Shown: positions 29,346-38,665, counted from the first letter of the stretch. The stretch: 64,000 nucleotides of DNA from Skermania sp. ID1734 (GCF_007489285.1 NZ_VLIY01000002.1:248001-312000); one strand, 5' to 3'. A program made the numbers and translations. Notes: generated by a model not told the origin, from the sequence alone.

Positions 29346-30731
29346 ATGAACGTTCTCGATCAAGTAATCAACAAGGCCCAGGCAACCATCCCGATGGACC
29401 GGCAGGTTCAGGGTCTGCATATGTTCCAAAAGGCCAAGAAGCTGGTGCTCGGCGACAACCAGCCGGTCTTCGTCGAAGAGCCGATTCCCGACGTCAACGA
29501 TGTGCCGCTGACCGCAATCGACGTCAGCAATCCGTTCATGTATCGGCAGGGACAGTGGCTGCCCTACTTCAAGCGCTTGCGGGACGAGGCGCCGGTGCAC
29601 TACCAGGCGAACAGCCCCTTCGGCCCGTTCTGGTCGATTACCCGCTATGACGACATTGTCGCTGTTGACAAGAACTTCGAAGTGTTTTCTGCCGAGCCGC
29701 AGATCGTGATCGGCAATCCACCCGACGGCCTCGACATCGAGATGTTCATCGCCATGGATCCCCCGCGTCATGATCAGCAGCGAGGCGCCGTGCAGGGCGT
29801 GGTGGCACCCCAGAACCTCCAGGAAATGGAGGATCTTATCCGTTCGCGGGTGCAGGAAGTGCTCGATAACTTGCCGATCGGGGAGCCCTTCGACTGGGTC
29901 GATAACGTCTCGATCGAGCTGACCTCACGCATGCTCGCCACCCTGCTCGACTTCCCGTACCAGGATCGCCGCAAGCTGGTGTATTGGACCGACCTGGCAG
30001 CGGGCAGCGCCTCGGCCACCGGCGGTCAGAACGACCTGGACGAGATGTACAAGGGCATCGCCGAAATGGCGAAGAGCTTCAGTGCTCTCTGGCATGACAA
30101 GGCCGCTCGCTTGGCGGCGGGCGAGGCGCCCGGTTACGACCTCATCTCCATGATGCAAATGTCCGAGGACACCAAGGATTTGATCCATCGGCCGATGGAA
30201 TTCCTCGGCAACCTCATCCTGCTCGTGGTGGGCGGCAACGACACCACCCGCAACTCGATGTCCGGCGGCGTGCTCGCGCTGAACCAGTTCCCGGACGAGT
30301 TTGCGCGACTGAAGGCAGACCACAAGCTCATTCCTAAGTTGGTCAACGAAATCATCCGCTGGCAGACACCGCTTGCCTACATGCGCCGCATCGCCAAGGA
30401 AGACACCGTCCTCAACGGGCAGTTCATCCGGAAGGGCGACAAGCTCGTCATGTGGTACGCGTCGGCCAACCGGGACGAGCGCAAATTCGAGAATCCGGAC
30501 GATTTCATCATGGGCCGCTCCAACGCACGGCATCACCTCTCGTTCGGCATCGGCGTTCACCGCTGCATGGGCAGCCGTCTTGCCGAGTTGCAGCTGAGGA
30601 TCCTCTGGGAGGAGCTGCTCGCGCGGTTCGACGACATCAAGGTGGTGGGGGAGCCGGAGTACTTGCAGTCCAACTTCGTTCGTGGATACACGAAGATGAT
30701 GGTCGAGCTCACCCCGAAGCAGTCAGCCTGA
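29346..30731 (+). CDS. Cytochrome P450, CYP153-like alkane/fatty acid terminal hydroxylase
   Basis: This 461-residue P450 has the I-helix motif GGNDTTR (296-302), ExxR at E335-R338 and the haem-binding cysteine C407 in SFGIGVHRCMG. The stretches DVSNPFMYRQGQWLPYFKRL (59-78), MFIAMDPPRHDQQR (133-146) and NDTTRNSMSGGVLALNQFPD (298-317) agree with CYP153 enzymes, which hydroxylate the terminal carbon of medium-chain alkanes and acids. The ATG at 29346 begins this family's N-terminus; the longer open frame is not needed. No ferredoxin or ferredoxin reductase gene lies beside it. A strong terminator follows. Confidence 0.88.
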   Translation: MNVLDQVINKAQATIPMDRQVQGLHMFQKAKKLVLGDNQPVFVEEPIPDVNDVPLTAIDVSNPFMYRQGQWLPYFKRLRDEAPVHYQANSPFGPFWSITRYDDIVAVDKNFEVFSAEPQIVIGNPPDGLDIEMFIAMDPPRHDQQRGAVQGVVAPQNLQEMEDLIRSRVQEVLDNLPIGEPFDWVDNVSIELTSRMLATLLDFPYQDRRKLVYWTDLAAGSASATGGQNDLDEMYKGIAEMAKSFSALWHDKAARLAAGEAPGYDLISMMQMSEDTKDLIHRPMEFLGNLILLVVGGNDTTRNSMSGGVLALNQFPDEFARLKADHKLIPKLVNEIIRWQTPLAYMRRIAKEDTVLNGQFIRKGDKLVMWYASANRDERKFENPDDFIMGRSNARHHLSFGIGVHRCMGSRLAELQLRILWEELLARFDDIKVVGEPEYLQSNFVRGYTKMMVELTPKQSA

Positions 30732-30738
30732 TCGACGC

Positions 30739-30779
30739 AAAACTCCGCCAGCCTGCAGCCGCAAGTTGGCGGAGTTTTT
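30739..30779 (+). terminator. Rho-independent terminator after the P450 gene
   Basis: AAAACTCCGCCA (30739-30750) pairs with TGGCGGAGTTTT (30767-30778), a GC-rich stem running into a short T-tract 8 bp after the stop codon. Confidence 0.8.
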
Positions 30780-30897
30780 CGCGTTCCGGAGACGACGTAC
30801 AGGTTGCCGACACCGATCACGGTCGCGAACTCGAGTAGGCCGTGAGATGTGACATCGCTGCGGTCGGTTCATCGCGCGGTGGGGTTATCGTGGATTT

Positions 30898-31062
30898 GTG
30901 GGCGTTTTCGGTGAGATGTTCCCGAGTAAAAAGCTGACGGATGAGTCGGGTGAGGACCAAGACGGTCAGACGCACCGCCCGCGCGTCGAACTCGATCTCG
31001 ACGCCGGAGTGATCCGGGTGTCGGATCCGGCGGCGTCGCCCGAGAGCGTTGATCATCGCTGA
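30898..31062 (+). CDS. Small hypothetical protein (54 aa), DUF6191-like
   Basis: A GTG at 30898 opens a 54-codon frame that starts MGVFGEMFPSKKLTDE and ends in an acidic stretch with VELDLDAGVIRVSDPA. The N-terminal hydrophobic-then-charged pattern resembles small actinobacterial DUF6191 proteins. It has no strong ribosome-binding site, though the composition looks coding. No function is known. Confidence 0.45.
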   Translation: MGVFGEMFPSKKLTDESGEDQDGQTHRPRVELDLDAGVIRVSDPAASPESVDHR

Positions 31063-31285
31063 GCTGCGTCGTGAGTATGGACAACGCAGCTCAGCCGGAC
31101 GGCAGGGGAACGTCCCAGTGAGCGGCGGCCCAGACAGGTCCTGCCTAAGCGGCTTTCACTCATAGCCGGGTTATCCAAGTTCGGTCGTATTCATCCACCG
31201 ACAGTGATCGCGGATCGCCAGCGTCAATTCGCGCTGGGTTCGAGTGTGTGACTTAGCCAACTGGCTGCCCGGCTAACCTTTTAAT

Positions 31286-31299
31286 AGAGCACCTGCTCT
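31286..31299. promoter_or_regulatory. Operator upstream of TetR/enoyl-CoA hydratase unit
   Basis: AGAGCA-CC-TGCTCT has perfect 6-bp arms and ends 14 bp before the TetR GTG start. It is likely the autoregulatory site. Confidence 0.6.
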
Positions 31300-31313
31300 G
31301 TTATGTTCTGGTC

Positions 31314-31961
31314 GTGCCCCGCCCACGCATCCATGACCTCGAACAGCTGATGGACGCTGCCGAGAGGCTGGCGGTCGAGTCCGGCGCTTCTGCCGTGACA
31401 GTCCGTGCGCTGTCGGAAGCCACCAACGTGTCCAATGGTGCGATCTATCACGCCTTCGGTTCGCGGGCGGGCCTCGTAGGGCGGGTCTGGCTGCGGGCGG
31501 CGCAACGCTTTCTCGACCTCCAACGCGAGGCTGTCGAACAGGCTTTTCGGCTAGGGGAGAACCCTCAGGCCAGCGCGGTTGATGCGGTTGTCGCTGCGGC
31601 TGACAGCCCCGCGAGATTCTTACTGGAGTTCCCGGTCGCAGGACGATTTCTACTGACCGTCCGCCGGGATGAACTGCTGGGGGCGAGCGAAATCCCGGAC
31701 GAGATTGCCGTCGATCTCCGCATGCTCGACAGAACCCTCGTCGAACTCTTCGTCCGTCTGTCGCGGGCGCTGTGGGACCGGTCCGACCGCGAAGCGGTCG
31801 CGGTTGTTCGCGATTGTGTCGTCGAACTGCCCGCCGCTCTGCTGCTACGCGGGCGCCGTACACCCGACCCTGCGGTTCGTGAACGTCTTGCCGCGGCCGT
31901 GCGCGCAGTCGTCACACTTCCTCCACCGACCAGGACCCCTCGAGAAAAGGAACCCAAATAA
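31314..31961 (+). CDS. TetR-family regulator
   Basis: The 215-residue protein has a TetR helix-turn-helix, TVRALSEATNVSNGAIYHAF (about 29-48), followed by GSRAGLVGRVW. The rest is a ligand-binding domain with several Arg-rich helices and the tail PPPTRTPREKEPK. The GTG start lies directly after a palindromic operator. Its stop overlaps the start of an enoyl-CoA hydratase gene by one base, so they form one unit. The ligand may be an acyl-CoA (inference). Confidence 0.82.
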   Translation: MPRPRIHDLEQLMDAAERLAVESGASAVTVRALSEATNVSNGAIYHAFGSRAGLVGRVWLRAAQRFLDLQREAVEQAFRLGENPQASAVDAVVAAADSPARFLLEFPVAGRFLLTVRRDELLGASEIPDEIAVDLRMLDRTLVELFVRLSRALWDRSDREAVAVVRDCVVELPAALLLRGRRTPDPAVRERLAAAVRAVVTLPPPTRTPREKEPK

Positions 31962-32620
31962 TGACTGCCACAGTCGAATACCGCGACAAGATCGCCGTGC
32001 TGAGTCTCGGAGACGGCGAAAACCGCTTCTCACCCGAGTGGCTGGAAACCGTCAACACCCTTCTTGACGGAGTGGAGAAGAACGCGCACGGCCTGGTCAC
32101 CGTCGGGACCGGCAAGTTCTACTCCAACGGTCTCGACCTGGATTGGCTCATGGCCAACGGCGATCGAGCAGACTGGTACGTGGGCGAAGTTCAGGGTCTG
32201 TTCAACCGAGTCCTCACCTTCCCGCTACCGACAGTGGCCGCGGTCAACGGACACGCCTTCGGAGCCGGTGCCATGCTCGCGATCGCCCACGACTACCGGG
32301 TGATGCGCGAGGACCGCGGCTACTATTGCTTCCCCGAGGTCGATATCCACATCCCGTTCACCCCCGGAATGGCCGCTCTGATCCAGGCCAAACTCATGCC
32401 GCAGACCGCGATCACCGCCATGGCGACAGGGCACCGCTACGGCGGCAACGAAGCCCTCCTCGCGGGCCTGGTCGACGGCACCGCAACCGAAGCAGAGATC
32501 GTCAACACGGCGGTCGAACGATTGACTCCTATCGTCGGCAAGGACCCCGGCACGCTGGGCGCGATCAAGGCCACCATGTACCGCACCGTCACCGAGGCCT
32601 TGCGCCAGGGCCGGTCGTAA
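31961..32620 (+). CDS. Enoyl-CoA hydratase/isomerase family protein
   Basis: This 219-residue crotonase-fold protein has the oxyanion-hole stretches VTVGTGKFYSNGLDLDWL (46-63) and VAAVNGHAFGAGAMLAIAHD (92-111). The catalytic region FPEVDIHIPFTPGM follows. At 219 residues it is shorter than the usual 250-260, resembling the small plant-type delta-3,delta-2-enoyl-CoA isomerase group. It is transcriptionally coupled to the TetR gene upstream. Exact reaction (hydration or isomerisation) is not clear. Confidence 0.85.
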   Translation: MTATVEYRDKIAVLSLGDGENRFSPEWLETVNTLLDGVEKNAHGLVTVGTGKFYSNGLDLDWLMANGDRADWYVGEVQGLFNRVLTFPLPTVAAVNGHAFGAGAMLAIAHDYRVMREDRGYYCFPEVDIHIPFTPGMAALIQAKLMPQTAITAMATGHRYGGNEALLAGLVDGTATEAEIVNTAVERLTPIVGKDPGTLGAIKATMYRTVTEALRQGRS

Positions 32621-32914
32621 AAGCCAGAAATCCAAGGAATTGATCATCACATCCCCGAATTCACCGATGAACCCACCGAACTAACAGTTCCGGTCGACGT
32701 TGCCGACTCCGACGGAAACGTCGTTGTCAGCGCCGAAATCACGATGCACGTGTCGAAGAAGCGCGCGAAATAGGTCTCGCTGCAAGCTTTTTCGCGCTTG
32801 TCCGCCGGGTCGTTCAGATCGATGTCCGCAGTCCGCCCGACGATCGCCGGCGAGGAACTCGCCTGAGACGGCGAGGAGTCGCGCCAGAATGTCGATTAAG
32901 CAAGAATCCGAATT

Positions 32915-33745
32915 GTGAAGACAGCGAGGAACTCAGCCCCAAAGCCCTTCCGGTTTGGAGTCGTTGCCCCGGTGCTCACAAGCATGCAGGTATGGCGAGA
33001 CGAGGTACGTCGGATCGCCGACAACGGATATTCGACATTGCTGATGCCCGATGTGCCGGCCATGCAACCTGCGCCCGCTCCCACGCTTGCCGCAGCGGCG
33101 ACCGTGGCCGACCTACGCGTCGGTACGTGGGTGTACGCCGCTCCGGTACGTCCTGCATGGACCACCGCTTGGGAAGCACATTCCCTGTCCGTCCTGACCG
33201 AGGGGCGCTTTGAACTGGGCATCGGCACCGGCAGGCCAGGCATCGAAGATCAATTACGTGAACTCGGGCTGCCGGTGGTCGCGTCCGGCCAGCGCCTAAC
33301 GGAGATTCGCAAGACAGTCACCGCATTACGGGAGCTCGACGGTCCGGAGCGGTACACGCCAGTGGTCATGGCTGTGCGCGGGCCGAAGGCTCAAGCGTTG
33401 GCGGCAGAACTGGCCGACACGGTCACCTTCGTGATTCCGCCGGGGGAGACAGGAGCCGAGAGCAGGCGATTGGTCAGCGGCTTCGGGGCTAACCGCGACA
33501 TCGAGCTTGCCCAACACGTATCGGTTGTTGGAGATAAAGTCGCGCCATTCATGGCACCTCCATGGACTGACCCGACTGCGCTTCGCGCCGTGGATTCATT
33601 GCTTGTGTTGCCGAGCGACCCAGCAGCCGCAGCGGATGAGATTCTGCGCCGTCGGGAAGAACTCGGCTTCTCGTACTTCATCGTCGGCTCCAACGCTGCA
33701 GACTTGCTTGCGGACGTCGTCGCCGATCTTGTGGGCAGACCTTGA
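32915..33745 (+). CDS. LLM-class (luciferase-like, possibly F420-dependent) oxidoreductase
   Basis: The 276-residue protein has the luciferase-like TIM-barrel pattern: FGVVAPVLTSMQVWRDEVRR near the N-terminus, LGTWVYAAP-like VGTWVYAAPVRP (68-79), and RFELGIGTGRPG (about 97-108). Related actinobacterial enzymes use F420 or FMN. It begins with a GTG at 32915 and stands alone on the plus strand. Substrate is unknown. Confidence 0.82.
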   Translation: MKTARNSAPKPFRFGVVAPVLTSMQVWRDEVRRIADNGYSTLLMPDVPAMQPAPAPTLAAAATVADLRVGTWVYAAPVRPAWTTAWEAHSLSVLTEGRFELGIGTGRPGIEDQLRELGLPVVASGQRLTEIRKTVTALRELDGPERYTPVVMAVRGPKAQALAAELADTVTFVIPPGETGAESRRLVSGFGANRDIELAQHVSVVGDKVAPFMAPPWTDPTALRAVDSLLVLPSDPAAAADEILRRREELGFSYFIVGSNAADLLADVVADLVGRP

Positions 33746-33864
33746 AGTCCGCCTGCGAGAACCAAGGCGTCATCAGCACTGGGGGCGCTCGGTCGTCGTG
33801 TGCTTGCGCGAGCAGGCGCTCGACGATGTTCCCTAAACCCCGCTGAGGTGACAGGTGTGGACGG

Positions 33865-34509
33865 TCAGGTCGTGTCGTCGCGCAGGAGGGTGTTGATGAG
33901 GAGGTTACGAATCTCGGTGCGGTAGCGCCTGGGTGACCATCCGCGTTCGGTCACGAGTAGCCGGTACAGGTCCGTGCTTTCCAGGGTCCAGAGCAGATCG
34001 GCCGCCTCGCGGACGGTGCGGTCGTCCCGGAGGTGTCCGCGTTCGGCCAGCTGCTGGATGACTGCGATATTGCCGCGCAGTCGGCTGGCTTCAGCGCTGT
34101 GCCAGGCCGCCGCGACGTCGGCATCGGAGCCGGACTCGGCGCGAACGATATCGACCAAGTCCGCGCCGGCCTCTGCCCATCGCTGGGTGAGCTGGACCGT
34201 GAGATCGAGCTGGCGGCGCGGGTCGCTTTCGGCCATCAGTTGGTCGAAAGCGGGGCCGACGTCGGCCGAAGCCTTGGCGCGGGAAACCAGCTCCAGCAGG
34301 ATTCCCCGTTTGCTGGTGAAGATTGCGTACACGGTCTGTACGGCGACCCCGGCGCTCTCGGCGATGGCGGTCATCGTGGTGCCGCGGTACCCGCGTGCCC
34401 GGAACAGGTCGGCTGCGGCGGTGGCAATCACTGTGCGGGTCGACTCTGCGCCGGCCGATCGCGTCGCGGAACGGTAGCGGCGCGGGGTGGGCTTGACGTT
34501 CTGAGTCAC
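33865..34509 (-). CDS. TetR-family regulator
   Basis: The 214-residue protein has an Arg-rich N-terminus and the TetR helix-turn-helix TMTAIAESAGVAVQTVYAIF (about 45-64). The C-terminal domain contains LTQRWAEAGADLVDIVRAE. It starts with GTG at 34509 and is divergent from a SnoaL-like gene 53 bp away. It probably represses that gene and itself. A direct repeat of ATCTAT is visible in the gap. Confidence 0.82.
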   Translation of the reverse strand: MTQNVKPTPRRYRSATRSAGAESTRTVIATAAADLFRARGYRGTTMTAIAESAGVAVQTVYAIFTSKRGILLELVSRAKASADVGPAFDQLMAESDPRRQLDLTVQLTQRWAEAGADLVDIVRAESGSDADVAAAWHSAEASRLRGNIAVIQQLAERGHLRDDRTVREAADLLWTLESTDLYRLLVTERGWSPRRYRTEIRNLLINTLLRDDTT

Positions 34510-34562
34510 CGTTGTAGAGTAGCATCTATCGAATTAGAGCCTGATCTATTTGGAGGTCGGCC

Positions 34563-34955
34563 ATGTCCACCGCACACACTCTCGCCCGTCGCTTCGTCGA
34601 GGAGTTCCTCAACACTGGCGACCCCGCCGCCTTGGACGACCTCGTCGCGCCGGGCTACCTCGATCACAACCTGCCCAGCGGCGTGACCCCCCGCGACTCC
34701 ATCACGGCCTTCCGTGCCGGCTTCCCGGACGCCAACTTCCAGGTCCGCGACATCGTCGCCGAAGCCGACCGGGTCGCCGTCCGCTACAGCATTGACGCCG
34801 TCCACACAGGCAGCTTCTACGGAGTGCCACCGACCGGTCGCGTCGTACATATCGAAGGAATTTCGATCTACCGCATCATCGATGGCAAGCTCGCCGAAGC
34901 CTGGGTCCAGTACGACCAGGCCGGCCTGATGCACCAGATTGCACCCGCGCAATGA
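34563..34955 (+). CDS. SnoaL-like polyketide cyclase/ester cyclase family protein
   Basis: This 130-residue NTF2-like protein contains RRFVEEFLNTGDPAALDDLV (about 9-28), GYLDHNLP and FRAGFPDANFQVRDIVAEAD. These patterns match SnoaL family members, which act as cyclases or have unknown roles. A TGGAGG site precedes the ATG at 34563. It stands alone, divergent from a TetR gene. Substrate not assignable. Confidence 0.82.
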   Translation: MSTAHTLARRFVEEFLNTGDPAALDDLVAPGYLDHNLPSGVTPRDSITAFRAGFPDANFQVRDIVAEADRVAVRYSIDAVHTGSFYGVPPTGRVVHIEGISIYRIIDGKLAEAWVQYDQAGLMHQIAPAQ

Positions 34956-35087
34956 CCGGTGCATAGATCGGCTACTTCACTCAGTGCCACTCATAGGCGT
35001 TACTCACATGTGGTGGCGTTATCGAAATGCCAATGCCAGGTGGAAGACGTTGCAAGACAACGGTTGTAGCCGACATCGTCCCGCGGA

Positions 35088-35690
35088 TCAGGACTCGAGC
35101 ATCCGGAGGAGCTCCCGCCGGGTTGCCAGCCAGCGGTCGGGCATGGGGGCTTCGCCCGGTTTGTAGGTCTCCAGGAGGCTGAGGCCGCGGATCGCGTCGA
35201 GCGCTACGTTCACCCGCCGTATCCAGTCGGCGGCGCCCAGGCCGGCAGGCGCGAACGGCGGCAATACTCGCGCGAGGTTCTCCGACATCCGCCGATCCGC
35301 TGCCGCGACCGCCACATGGAGGTCCGGGTCGGCGGCGGCGGCGAGCCAGACCCGCACCCAGACGACGAACGACTCGCCCGTGAAGTTGCGCCACAGGACG
35401 TCCAGGAGCGCCCCGAGGTCTTGGGCGCCGCCCTCGAGGGCTGCTGCCTCCTCCTTGATGGCGCCGACCACGCGCGTGGCGACATGGTCGAGTGTTGCTG
35501 CGATCAGGTCAGCCCGTGTCGGAAAGTGGTGCGCCACTGCGCCCAGCGATACCCCTGCGTACTCGGCCACCCGGCGCGTCGTTGCCGCCTGGTAGCCGTC
35601 GTCGCGGATGGCGCGGATGGCCGCCTCGACGAGGAGGCTTCGCGTGCGCTCGGTGCGTTCGGCCTGAGTGCGGCGGGTGAGCTGCGGCAT
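35088..35690 (-). CDS. TetR-family regulator of the acyl-CoA dehydrogenase region
   Basis: The 200-residue protein has the helix-turn-helix ATTRRVAEYAGVSLGAVAHH (about 36-55), preceded by RSLLVEAAIRAIRDDGY. The C-terminal domain is of the usual TetR length. It is divergent from an acyl-CoA dehydrogenase gene; the gap contains a CCGGTAA/TTACCGG inverted repeat that is probably its operator. The effector may be an acyl-CoA. Confidence 0.83.
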   Translation of the reverse strand: MPQLTRRTQAERTERTRSLLVEAAIRAIRDDGYQAATTRRVAEYAGVSLGAVAHHFPTRADLIAATLDHVATRVVGAIKEEAAALEGGAQDLGALLDVLWRNFTGESFVVWVRVWLAAAADPDLHVAVAAADRRMSENLARVLPPFAPAGLGAADWIRRVNVALDAIRGLSLLETYKPGEAPMPDRWLATRRELLRMLES

Positions 35691-35720
35691 GAGAAGACTA
35701 TAGACAAACAGATCACGCGA

Positions 35721-35743
35721 CCGGTAACATTCTCACTTACCGG
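35721..35743. promoter_or_regulatory. Inverted repeat upstream of acyl-CoA dehydrogenase
   Basis: CCGGTAA (35721-35727) and TTACCGG (35737-35743) form perfect arms with a 9-bp spacer. A third ACCGGT copy follows at 35751-35756. It lies between divergent TetR and acyl-CoA dehydrogenase genes. Confidence 0.6.
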
Positions 35744-35843
35744 ACACATGACCGGTTTTGTTCGAGCGAAGCGCGTGCCGCTTGGAGCGCCTTCATCGAG
35801 AAGCACCGCCCCGTTCCATGCCGGGCGCTGAGGGAGGACTGAA

Positions 35844-36995
35844 GTGAAGCGCACCATCTACGACACCGACCACGAGGACTTCCGGGCGATGATCCGTGAT
35901 TTCCTTGCCGCCGAAGTGGTCCCGCACTACGAGGACTGGACCCGGACCGGGACGCCGCGGGAGCTGTTCAACAAGCTGGGCGACCTGGGGATCATGGGCT
36001 TCGGCATCCCGGAGGAGTACGGCGGTCCCGGGGCTGTGAGCTACAAGTATCAGGCGATCATCTCCGAGGAGACGACGCGTGTCGGCGTGGAGCTCGGCCA
36101 TTACATGGTCACCACCGGGATCGTTCTGCCGTATTTCCTGAACCTCGCCACCGAGGACCAGCGGAAGGCGTGGTTGCCGCGGATCGCGAGCGGCGAGATC
36201 GTGCTGGCTATCGCCATGACCGAACCGGGTGCGGGATCCGATCTCGCGGGCATCCGCACCACCGCGACCCTCTCGGCTGACGGCAGGCACTATCTGCTCA
36301 ACGGAGCCAAGACATTCATCACCGGTGCACGCAACGCCGACCTGACAATCGTCGTAGCGCGTACGTCGCCTGCCACCGACGACCGGCGCGCCGGGCTCTC
36401 GCTCCTGGTGGTGGAGAACCGGTCCCCGGGCTTCGAGGTCGGGCGTCAGCTCGAGAAGATCGGGCAGCACGCGATCGACACCTGCGAGCTGGCGTTCTCG
36501 GACGTCGTCGTACCGGTGGAGAACGTGCTCGGTGAGGAGGGCCGCGGCTTCTGGTATCTGGGTCAGAACCTGCCACGCGAGCGCCTCGCCATCGCCAACC
36601 ACGCAGTGGCCAGTGCGGCGGCCGCTGTGGAGTTCGCCCGGACCTATGTCCAGACCCGCGAAGTGTTCGGTCACTCGCTGGCCGAGTTCCAGAACACGAA
36701 GTTCGTCCTCGCCGAGTGTGCAACCGAGGTGGAGGCCGCCCAGGCGCTCGTGGACAAGGCGCTCGAGTTGGACGACGACGAGGAACTGGGAGTCGCGGAC
36801 GCGGCACGAGCCAAGCTCTTCTGCACCGAGGTCGCCGCACGCGTGATCGACAAGTGTCTGCAACTGCACGGTGGCTACGGCTACATTACCGAGCACCCGA
36901 TCGCCCGGCTCTACGCCGATACCCGGGTCAACCGGATCTACGGCGGCACGAGCGAAGTGATGAAGACGATCATCGCCAAGGAACTCGGACTCTGA
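35844..36995 (+). CDS. Acyl-CoA dehydrogenase
   Basis: This 383-residue flavoenzyme introduces a 2,3-double bond into an acyl-CoA. It has the signatures AIAMTEPGAGSDLAGI (about 126-141) and QLHGGYGYITEHPIARLYAD. The C-terminal active-site loop reads YGGTSEV, with glycine where short/medium-chain enzymes have glutamate. The base is therefore probably the glutamate in PRERLAIANHA, as in isovaleryl- and long-chain enzymes. The GTG at 35844 follows GAGGGAGG. A GAF/Fis regulator gene begins 13 bp downstream. Confidence 0.88.
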   Translation: MKRTIYDTDHEDFRAMIRDFLAAEVVPHYEDWTRTGTPRELFNKLGDLGIMGFGIPEEYGGPGAVSYKYQAIISEETTRVGVELGHYMVTTGIVLPYFLNLATEDQRKAWLPRIASGEIVLAIAMTEPGAGSDLAGIRTTATLSADGRHYLLNGAKTFITGARNADLTIVVARTSPATDDRRAGLSLLVVENRSPGFEVGRQLEKIGQHAIDTCELAFSDVVVPVENVLGEEGRGFWYLGQNLPRERLAIANHAVASAAAAVEFARTYVQTREVFGHSLAEFQNTKFVLAECATEVEAAQALVDKALELDDDEELGVADAARAKLFCTEVAARVIDKCLQLHGGYGYITEHPIARLYADTRVNRIYGGTSEVMKTIIAKELGL

Positions 36996-37008
36996 GGCCC
37001 GCGATTCG

Positions 37009-38655
37009 ATGACTGCCGTTCCCCAGTCTCCACCCGGACCCGGCCTCACCACTCCCTCGGGCGTCGACCGCCGGCAGGCGATCGAGTTTTCGTGGAAGCG
37101 GTCGTGGCTCAACGGCATCCAGCCGGCCGGGCCGCAACCCGCGGAGGTCACGGTCGAGCAGGTCGACCCTTCCAACCACCTCATGCGAGCTGCCGGGCCG
37201 GTCCTCGACATGTTGACGAGCAAGCTCAGCGGTACCCGTTACAGCCTGCTCCTCGCCGATCGGGACGGCCGGATCCAATGCCGCTGGTTCGACGACCCCC
37301 GGCTGGAAACGGTCCTCGACTCCCTGGGGATCCGTCCCGGTGCCAGTGCGTCCGAGGACGTGCTGGGCACCAGCGCGATCGGCATTGTGCTCGAGACGCG
37401 ACGCGGGATCGCCGTACACGGCGAGGAGCACTTCATCGAGCCGTTCCAGGCGTTCTCCTGCTACGCACACCCGATCATCCATCCGGTGTCGAAGCGGTTG
37501 GTGGGGGTGCTCGACATCAGTGGCACGACTCGCGACGCCAACCCGCTCCTGGCTCCTTTCTTGGTCCGGGCGGTGGAGGACATCGAGTTCCGTCTCCTCG
37601 ACCAGGCCCGGGCCTCGGAACGATTGCTGTTGGCTGCGTTCCAGGCCGAGTCACGCTACCGAGACCGTGCCGTCGTGGCGCTGGGCGACGACGTCGTCCT
37701 GACGAACCGTGCTGCCGGTGATCTCCTGGCGCCGGCCGACTTCGCAGCATTGCGCCTTCTCGCGAACGACCTGGACTCTGCGGAGGAACAGCGGACACGA
37801 CTGACCCTTGCGTCCGGGACCGACATCGAGGTCTGTCTGGCTCCGGTGCAGGGCGCGCGAGCGGCCACCCTGTTCCGTTTCGCACGGCCGCACGGGCCGG
37901 TGCGCAGGCGTACGGCGTCCTCGCGTCCGGAGCCGGTCGACCGACCGCTCCTCATCGAGGGCGCAACGGGCACCGGCCGGAGTACCGAAGCACGGCGGAT
38001 CGCCCCGGATGCCGTCTTCCTGCATTGCGGGGAGGGCTCGTTAAGGGACGAAGCGGAGTGGACGGCTCGGTTGCGTGACCAGTTGTCCGGCTCGGGCGCC
38101 TTGTGCGTGGAGCACATCGAACTCCTCTCCGATGCCGCGGCTTGTGCCCTCGTGGACGCGATCGCGAACGGTAGGTCGATGGTGCTGACGTCGAGCCCGG
38201 TAGACGAGCTGACGGGACCTCGGGCGGCCCTGGCGGCGATGGTAGTCGACCGCATCTCGCTCCCGCCCCTTCGTGACCGCTGCCGCGAGATCGGAACCCT
38301 GGCGATGAGCATCATCCGAGAGGTCGATCCCGCGGCCGACGTTCGCCTGATCCCCCGTGTCGTCGAGGCGCTGGCCAGCCACTCGTGGCCGGGGAACTTC
38401 CACGAACTGCGCGCCGTGCTGACGCATGTCCTTCGCAACCGCACTGCAGGCGATGTGACGCTTCGAGACCTGCCGGAGGAGTACCGGACCGTCCGCCGAG
38501 TACGGCTGCTCGCCGGGCGCGAGCGCGCCGAGCGCGAAGCGATCGTCGAGGCCCTTCGGGCGCACGACGGCAACAAAGCGCGCGCGGCAGGCGAGCTCGG
38601 GATCAGCCGCACCACCCTCTACGCCCGGATGCGAGCGCTGAAGATCATGCCCTGA
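37009..38655 (+). CDS. GAF-domain / Fis-type activator with degenerate AAA+ domain (AcoR/MimR-like)
   Basis: The 548-residue protein begins with a GAF-like sensory region (about 60-205, with EDVLGTSAIGIVLETRRGIAV). The middle is a reduced AAA+-like module with an altered Walker A, GATGTGRSTEA, holding Arg in place of Lys. I see no GAFTGA loop for sigma-54 contact. The C-terminus is a Fis helix-turn-helix (KARAAGELGISRTTLYARMR, about 525-544). This architecture matches actinobacterial AcoR-like regulators that act without sigma-54. It lies before the phaZ-phaC operon and probably controls it through TGTTC-N7-GAACA sites. Confidence 0.83.
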   Translation: MTAVPQSPPGPGLTTPSGVDRRQAIEFSWKRSWLNGIQPAGPQPAEVTVEQVDPSNHLMRAAGPVLDMLTSKLSGTRYSLLLADRDGRIQCRWFDDPRLETVLDSLGIRPGASASEDVLGTSAIGIVLETRRGIAVHGEEHFIEPFQAFSCYAHPIIHPVSKRLVGVLDISGTTRDANPLLAPFLVRAVEDIEFRLLDQARASERLLLAAFQAESRYRDRAVVALGDDVVLTNRAAGDLLAPADFAALRLLANDLDSAEEQRTRLTLASGTDIEVCLAPVQGARAATLFRFARPHGPVRRRTASSRPEPVDRPLLIEGATGTGRSTEARRIAPDAVFLHCGEGSLRDEAEWTARLRDQLSGSGALCVEHIELLSDAAACALVDAIANGRSMVLTSSPVDELTGPRAALAAMVVDRISLPPLRDRCREIGTLAMSIIREVDPAADVRLIPRVVEALASHSWPGNFHELRAVLTHVLRNRTAGDVTLRDLPEEYRTVRRVRLLAGRERAEREAIVEALRAHDGNKARAAGELGISRTTLYARMRALKIMP

Positions 38656-38665
38656 CGCGAGCGCT

